Shown here: piece after piece, positions 12,593-14,698 of the stretch
Layout: each line of letters begins with the position of its first letter
Position numbering within the stretch: the stretch's first letter is position 1
Assembly: GCA_934167935.1 (NCBI GenBank)
Contig: CAKPMH010000027.1
Span: 1-14,698 of the forward strand
Direction of reading: 5' to 3'
Length of the DNA stretch: 14,698 bases
Source: an uncultured Bacilli bacterium
Lineage (GTDB): Bacteria > Bacillota_I > Bacilli_A > RF39 > UBA660
The notes under the pieces: model-generated
The model's input: only the letters and a program-made list of their open reading frames with translations
What the model was told of the DNA's origin: nothing
Databases searched by the model: none
Made by a program: the position numbers and the translations under genes

Positions 12593-13897
12593 ATGGTAAT
12601 GCAAAATACAAATGAAAAAGTAAAAGATGGAAATAAAGAAAAAAACAAGAAAAAAGCAAATAATATTAATAAAAAAGTTAGAGAAAATAAAGTATCTAAA
12701 AGAAACTTGAATATTGAAAAAAATTCCTTTAGTACTTTGGAAGTTATTATACTAATATTTATATCGGTTACAGTAAGTTTAGTTTTTGGATCGTTAGTTA
12801 CAAGCAAGTTAAATAAAAATAAAACATATTCTAATGATAAAAACTTAAAGAAGTTTATAAAAAATTATAATTATATTATTGATAACTATTATAGCGATGT
12901 AGATAAAAAAGAATTAGTAAATAGTGCTATAAAAGGAATGTTAGAATCATTAGATGATGATTATTCATATTTGCTTGATGAAGATAATTCAAGTACATTT
13001 GATATTCAATTAGAAGGTGAATATCAAGGTATTGGAATAGAAATTATTGGATTTTCAACAGGTGAAATTGTTGTTAATGATGTTTTTGATAATTCACCGG
13101 CAAAAGAAGCTGGAATAAAAAAAGGTGATCTTATAAAAAAAATAGATGATATGGATGCACAAGAAAAAAATGTAACAGAATTATCAAAATATATAAGAGA
13201 GTCAGAAAAACAAGAATTTACATTTGAAATTGAGAGAGAGAATGAAGTAAAACAAATTAAAGTTAAAAAAAATAATGTTACAATAAATGCAGTAAGTTCA
13301 AAAATAATAGAAAAAGATGATAAGAAAATTGGATATATAAATGTTAGTATATTTTCAAATGTGGCATATAAACAATTTAAAAGTGAACTAAAAAAATTGG
13401 AAGATAGTAAAATTGATTATTTAATAATAGATGTTAGGGATAATACGGGAGGACATTTATCTACTGCTGTAAATATAATTTCTTTATTCCTTGATTCAAA
13501 ACATGTAATATATCAAACAGATACTAAGGGAGTAAAGAAAAAATATTATTCGCATGGTAATATAACTAAAACATATCCAATTGCGGTTTTACAAAATTCT
13601 AATTCTGCATCTGCTTCTGAAATGCTAAGTGCAGCTTTAAAAGAAGAATATGGGGCATTAGTTGTTGGTGAAGTAAGTTATGGAAAAGGGACTGTACAAG
13701 AATTGTTAGATTTAGATGATGATGTTGAATATAAAATAACAACAAAAAAATGGTTAACTCCAAAAGGAAATTGGATTAATAAAAAAGGAGTTACACCTGA
13801 TATATCAGTCTCTTTAAGCGAAGAATATGAAAAAAATCCAACAGAAGAAAATGATAATCAATTACAAAAAACAATAGAAGAAATTATAAAGAAGTAA
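12593..13897 (+). CDS. S41-family C-terminal processing protease
   Basis: 434 residues, similar in length to CtpA/CtpB of Bacillus. A strongly basic, Asn/Lys-rich cytoplasmic N-terminus (1-45) precedes one membrane helix (about 48-70). Next come the S41 N-terminal region (DDDYSYLLDED, 121-131), a PDZ domain (about 140-225, with GIGIEI, VFDNSPAKEAGIKKGDLI) and the protease core (VRDNTGG, 281-287). Catalytic Ser340 lies in NSNSASASEML and Lys365 in SYGKGTVQ, 25 residues apart as in E. coli Prc (S430/K455); WLTPKGNWINKKGVTPD follows. It would cleave exported or membrane proteins at their C-terminal side. GGTGAT at 12584-12589 supports ATG 12593, the first codon of the frame. A specific Ctp symbol is not assigned because signalling and housekeeping members cannot be separated here. 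The stop codon lies in its terminator loop. Confidence 0.93.
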   Translation: MVMQNTNEKVKDGNKEKNKKKANNINKKVRENKVSKRNLNIEKNSFSTLEVIILIFISVTVSLVFGSLVTSKLNKNKTYSNDKNLKKFIKNYNYIIDNYYSDVDKKELVNSAIKGMLESLDDDYSYLLDEDNSSTFDIQLEGEYQGIGIEIIGFSTGEIVVNDVFDNSPAKEAGIKKGDLIKKIDDMDAQEKNVTELSKYIRESEKQEFTFEIERENEVKQIKVKKNNVTINAVSSKIIEKDDKKIGYINVSIFSNVAYKQFKSELKKLEDSKIDYLIIDVRDNTGGHLSTAVNIISLFLDSKHVIYQTDTKGVKKKYYSHGNITKTYPIAVLQNSNSASASEMLSAALKEEYGALVVGEVSYGKGTVQELLDLDDDVEYKITTKKWLTPKGNWINKKGVTPDISVSLSEEYEKNPTEENDNQLQKTIEEIIKK

Positions 13898-13916
13898 AAA
13901 GCTTCTTTATTTTTTT
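13887..13916 (+). terminator. Intrinsic terminator of the S41 protease gene
   Basis: Stem TAAAGAAG (13887-13894) with CTTCTTTA (13902-13909), loop containing the stop codon TAA (13895-13897), then seven T. Confidence 0.82.
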
Positions 13917-13934
13917 AAAAAAAACATATATAAT
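13906..13934 (+). promoter_or_regulatory. Possible promoter of ntdP
   Basis: TATAAT at 13929-13934, with only a weak TTTATT at 13906-13911 as -35, which lies inside the preceding terminator. The ribosome binding site AGAGGT is at 13944-13949. Confidence 0.4.
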
Positions 13935-13954
13935 GTATATGGAAGAGGTAATAT

Positions 13955-14506
13955 ATGAAAAAAATTTGTATAGGAGATAAATTTCAAATTCAATGCTATA
14001 AACATGATGGAAATGTTCATAGATGTTGGGAAGAAGCAGTAGTTTTAGATATAACTAAAGACTATATAGTTTGTGGAAATAATAAAACATTGGTTACTAG
14101 AGCTGAAGGTGTTACTTGGAAAACTAAGGAACCGGCAATAATGTATTTCTTTAAACATGAATGGTATAATGTTATAGCACAATTAAAGAAGGATGGCATA
14201 TATTATTATTGTAATATAGCAACACCTTATATAATAGAAGAAAATACAATTAAGTATATAGATTATGATTTGGATTTAAGAATATTTCCAACAGGTGAAT
14301 ATAAAATTTTAGATAGAATGGAATATAAATATCATAAAAAATTGATGAATTATTCTGATGATTTAGATGTGGCAATTAAAAACGGACTGGATGACCTTAT
14401 AAAAAGATATAACAATGGTTCAATGATTTTTAATGAGGCTCAGAATTATAGATATCATGATTTATATGAAGAAGTAAAAAAATATAATGAAAATCATAAT
14501 TTTTAG
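13955..14506 (+). CDS. ntdP: Nucleoside tri-/diphosphate phosphatase, DUF402 family (YgaC/Ntdp)
   Basis: 183 residues, close to the roughly 175-180 of B. subtilis YgaC and S. aureus Ntdp. It matches the family along its whole length: IQCYKHDGNVHRCWEEAVVL, TRAEGVTWKTKEPAIMYFF, WYNVIAQLKKDGIYYYCNIATP, IKYIDYDLDLRIFPTGEYKILD, and a helical C-terminus. The DUF402 beta-barrel binds divalent metals with acidic residues such as those in YIDYDLD. Characterised members hydrolyse NTPs and NDPs. AGAGGT (13944-13949) is 5 nt before the ATG. It is a single-gene unit between the protease gene and the rRNA operon. Confidence 0.93.
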   Translation: MKKICIGDKFQIQCYKHDGNVHRCWEEAVVLDITKDYIVCGNNKTLVTRAEGVTWKTKEPAIMYFFKHEWYNVIAQLKKDGIYYYCNIATPYIIEENTIKYIDYDLDLRIFPTGEYKILDRMEYKYHKKLMNYSDDLDVAIKNGLDDLIKRYNNGSMIFNEAQNYRYHDLYEEVKKYNENHNF

Positions 14507-14537
14507 TATATTTGGAATTTGATGTAATATAATTAAT

Positions 14538-14571
14538 AAGGTAATATATATATGATATATTACTTTTGTTT
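14538..14571 (+). terminator. Intrinsic terminator of ntdP
   Basis: Stem GTAATATAT (14541-14549) with ATATATTAC (14555-14563), extended by A-T and G·T pairs to 14538, followed by TTTTGTTT. It is weak in GC but well formed. It also shields the following rRNA promoter from upstream transcription. Confidence 0.65.
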
Positions 14572-14600
14572 ACACATTCTTTTATAAATTTTAAAAATAT

Positions 14601-14650
14601 TAAAAAAAAATAAAAAAAGTGTTGACTTAGTAAAAAGTATTTGATATATT
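14601..14650 (+). promoter_or_regulatory. rRNA operon promoter with A-tract upstream element
   Basis: TTGACT (14622-14627), 17 bp, TATATT (14645-14650), preceded by A-tracts (14602-14618) like an UP element. The expected start, 7 nt after the -10, is G14657, which would fit the GTP-initiated rRNA promoters known in B. subtilis (inference). This is among the best promoters in the window. A weak upstream TTTACA at 14569 might mark a tandem P1, but its -10 is poor. Confidence 0.85.
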
Positions 14651-14656
14651 AGTAGT

Positions 14657-14698
14657 GCTTCTTGTGAAGGAAGCCTGAATGATCTTTGAAAACTGAGC
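14657..14698 (+). promoter_or_regulatory. rRNA leader with hairpin and boxA antitermination site
   Basis: A 5-bp hairpin GCTTC/GAAGC (14657-14661 with 14670-14674) begins the leader. Then TGATCTTTGAAAACTGA (14680-14696) closely matches the Bacillus rRNA boxA (TGCTCTTTGAAAACT), bound by NusB/NusE (S10). In Firmicutes this sequence stands a short way before 16S rRNA, which should start just past the window edge. Confidence 0.85.

Noticed and set aside
12580..12807. Minus-strand hydrophobic frame opposite the start of the S41 gene
   Set aside because: It is the complement of the Lys/Asn-rich and membrane segment of the protease, a typical AT-rich shadow.
14520..14535. TATAAT at 14528-14533 as a promoter upstream of the ntdP terminator
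   Set aside because: No acceptable -35 at 16-18 bp and only a terminator follows.
1..14698. CRISPR array, tRNA gene, riboswitch, prophage or defence island
   Set aside because: No regularly spaced repeats, no cloverleaf, no long structured leader before any gene (all intergenic gaps are below 300 bases), and no phage, nuclease-defence or toxin-antitoxin genes recognised.

Overview
The window comes from a very AT-rich Gram-positive-type genome. It has complete peptidoglycan genes (a class A PBP and a wall deacetylase), lipoproteins and Firmicutes-type housekeeping genes, and its TGA codons act as ordinary stops (nth and recU both end in TGA). Together these suggest an uncultured, probably host-associated member of the Bacilli with a compact genome (RF39-like or a related mollicute-adjacent line), not a true Mycoplasma. 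The lineage is an inference. The order dnaD-nth facing recU-ponA is the arrangement known in Bacillus subtilis, here shortened, with cca directly upstream of dnaD.

Layout. 1-1693: the 3' end of a large Thr/Ser/Tyr-rich exported protein with Ig-like repeats. 1762-3409 (minus): a two-gene operon with a PdaC-like lipoprotein polysaccharide deacetylase and a small membrane protein. 3603-5867 (plus): HU, then cca (short form), dnaD and nth. 5877-9331 (minus): recU and ponA, converging on nth through one shared terminator. 9477-9794: a possible 34-residue peptide gene (plus) and a DUF378 membrane protein (minus). 9901-13897 (plus): a LolA/GerS-like lipoprotein, an unrecognised soluble protein flanked by a duplicated terminator, a membrane-anchored protein, a probable papain-fold protein and an S41 C-terminal processing protease. 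13955-14506: ntdP (DUF402). The window ends in the promoter, leader and boxA of an rRNA operon; 16S rRNA should begin just beyond the edge.

Function. Most genes belong to cell-envelope construction (ponA, deacetylase, lipoproteins, S41 protease) or DNA maintenance (HU, dnaD, nth, recU). I see no mobile element, CRISPR array, prophage or defence system. The more unusual signals are in expression architecture. (1) A compact module, -10 box / 6 nt / GGTGAT / 3-4 nt / start codon, occurs upstream of five genes and implies near-leaderless mRNAs. (2) Terminator stems repeatedly contain the stop codon of the gene they end, and one is shared by two convergent genes. (3) The HU terminator runs straight into the cca ribosome binding site with no room for a promoter. 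(4) A 34-bp terminator segment is duplicated around one unknown gene, next to an in-frame coding relic. (5) The Cca is unusually short.
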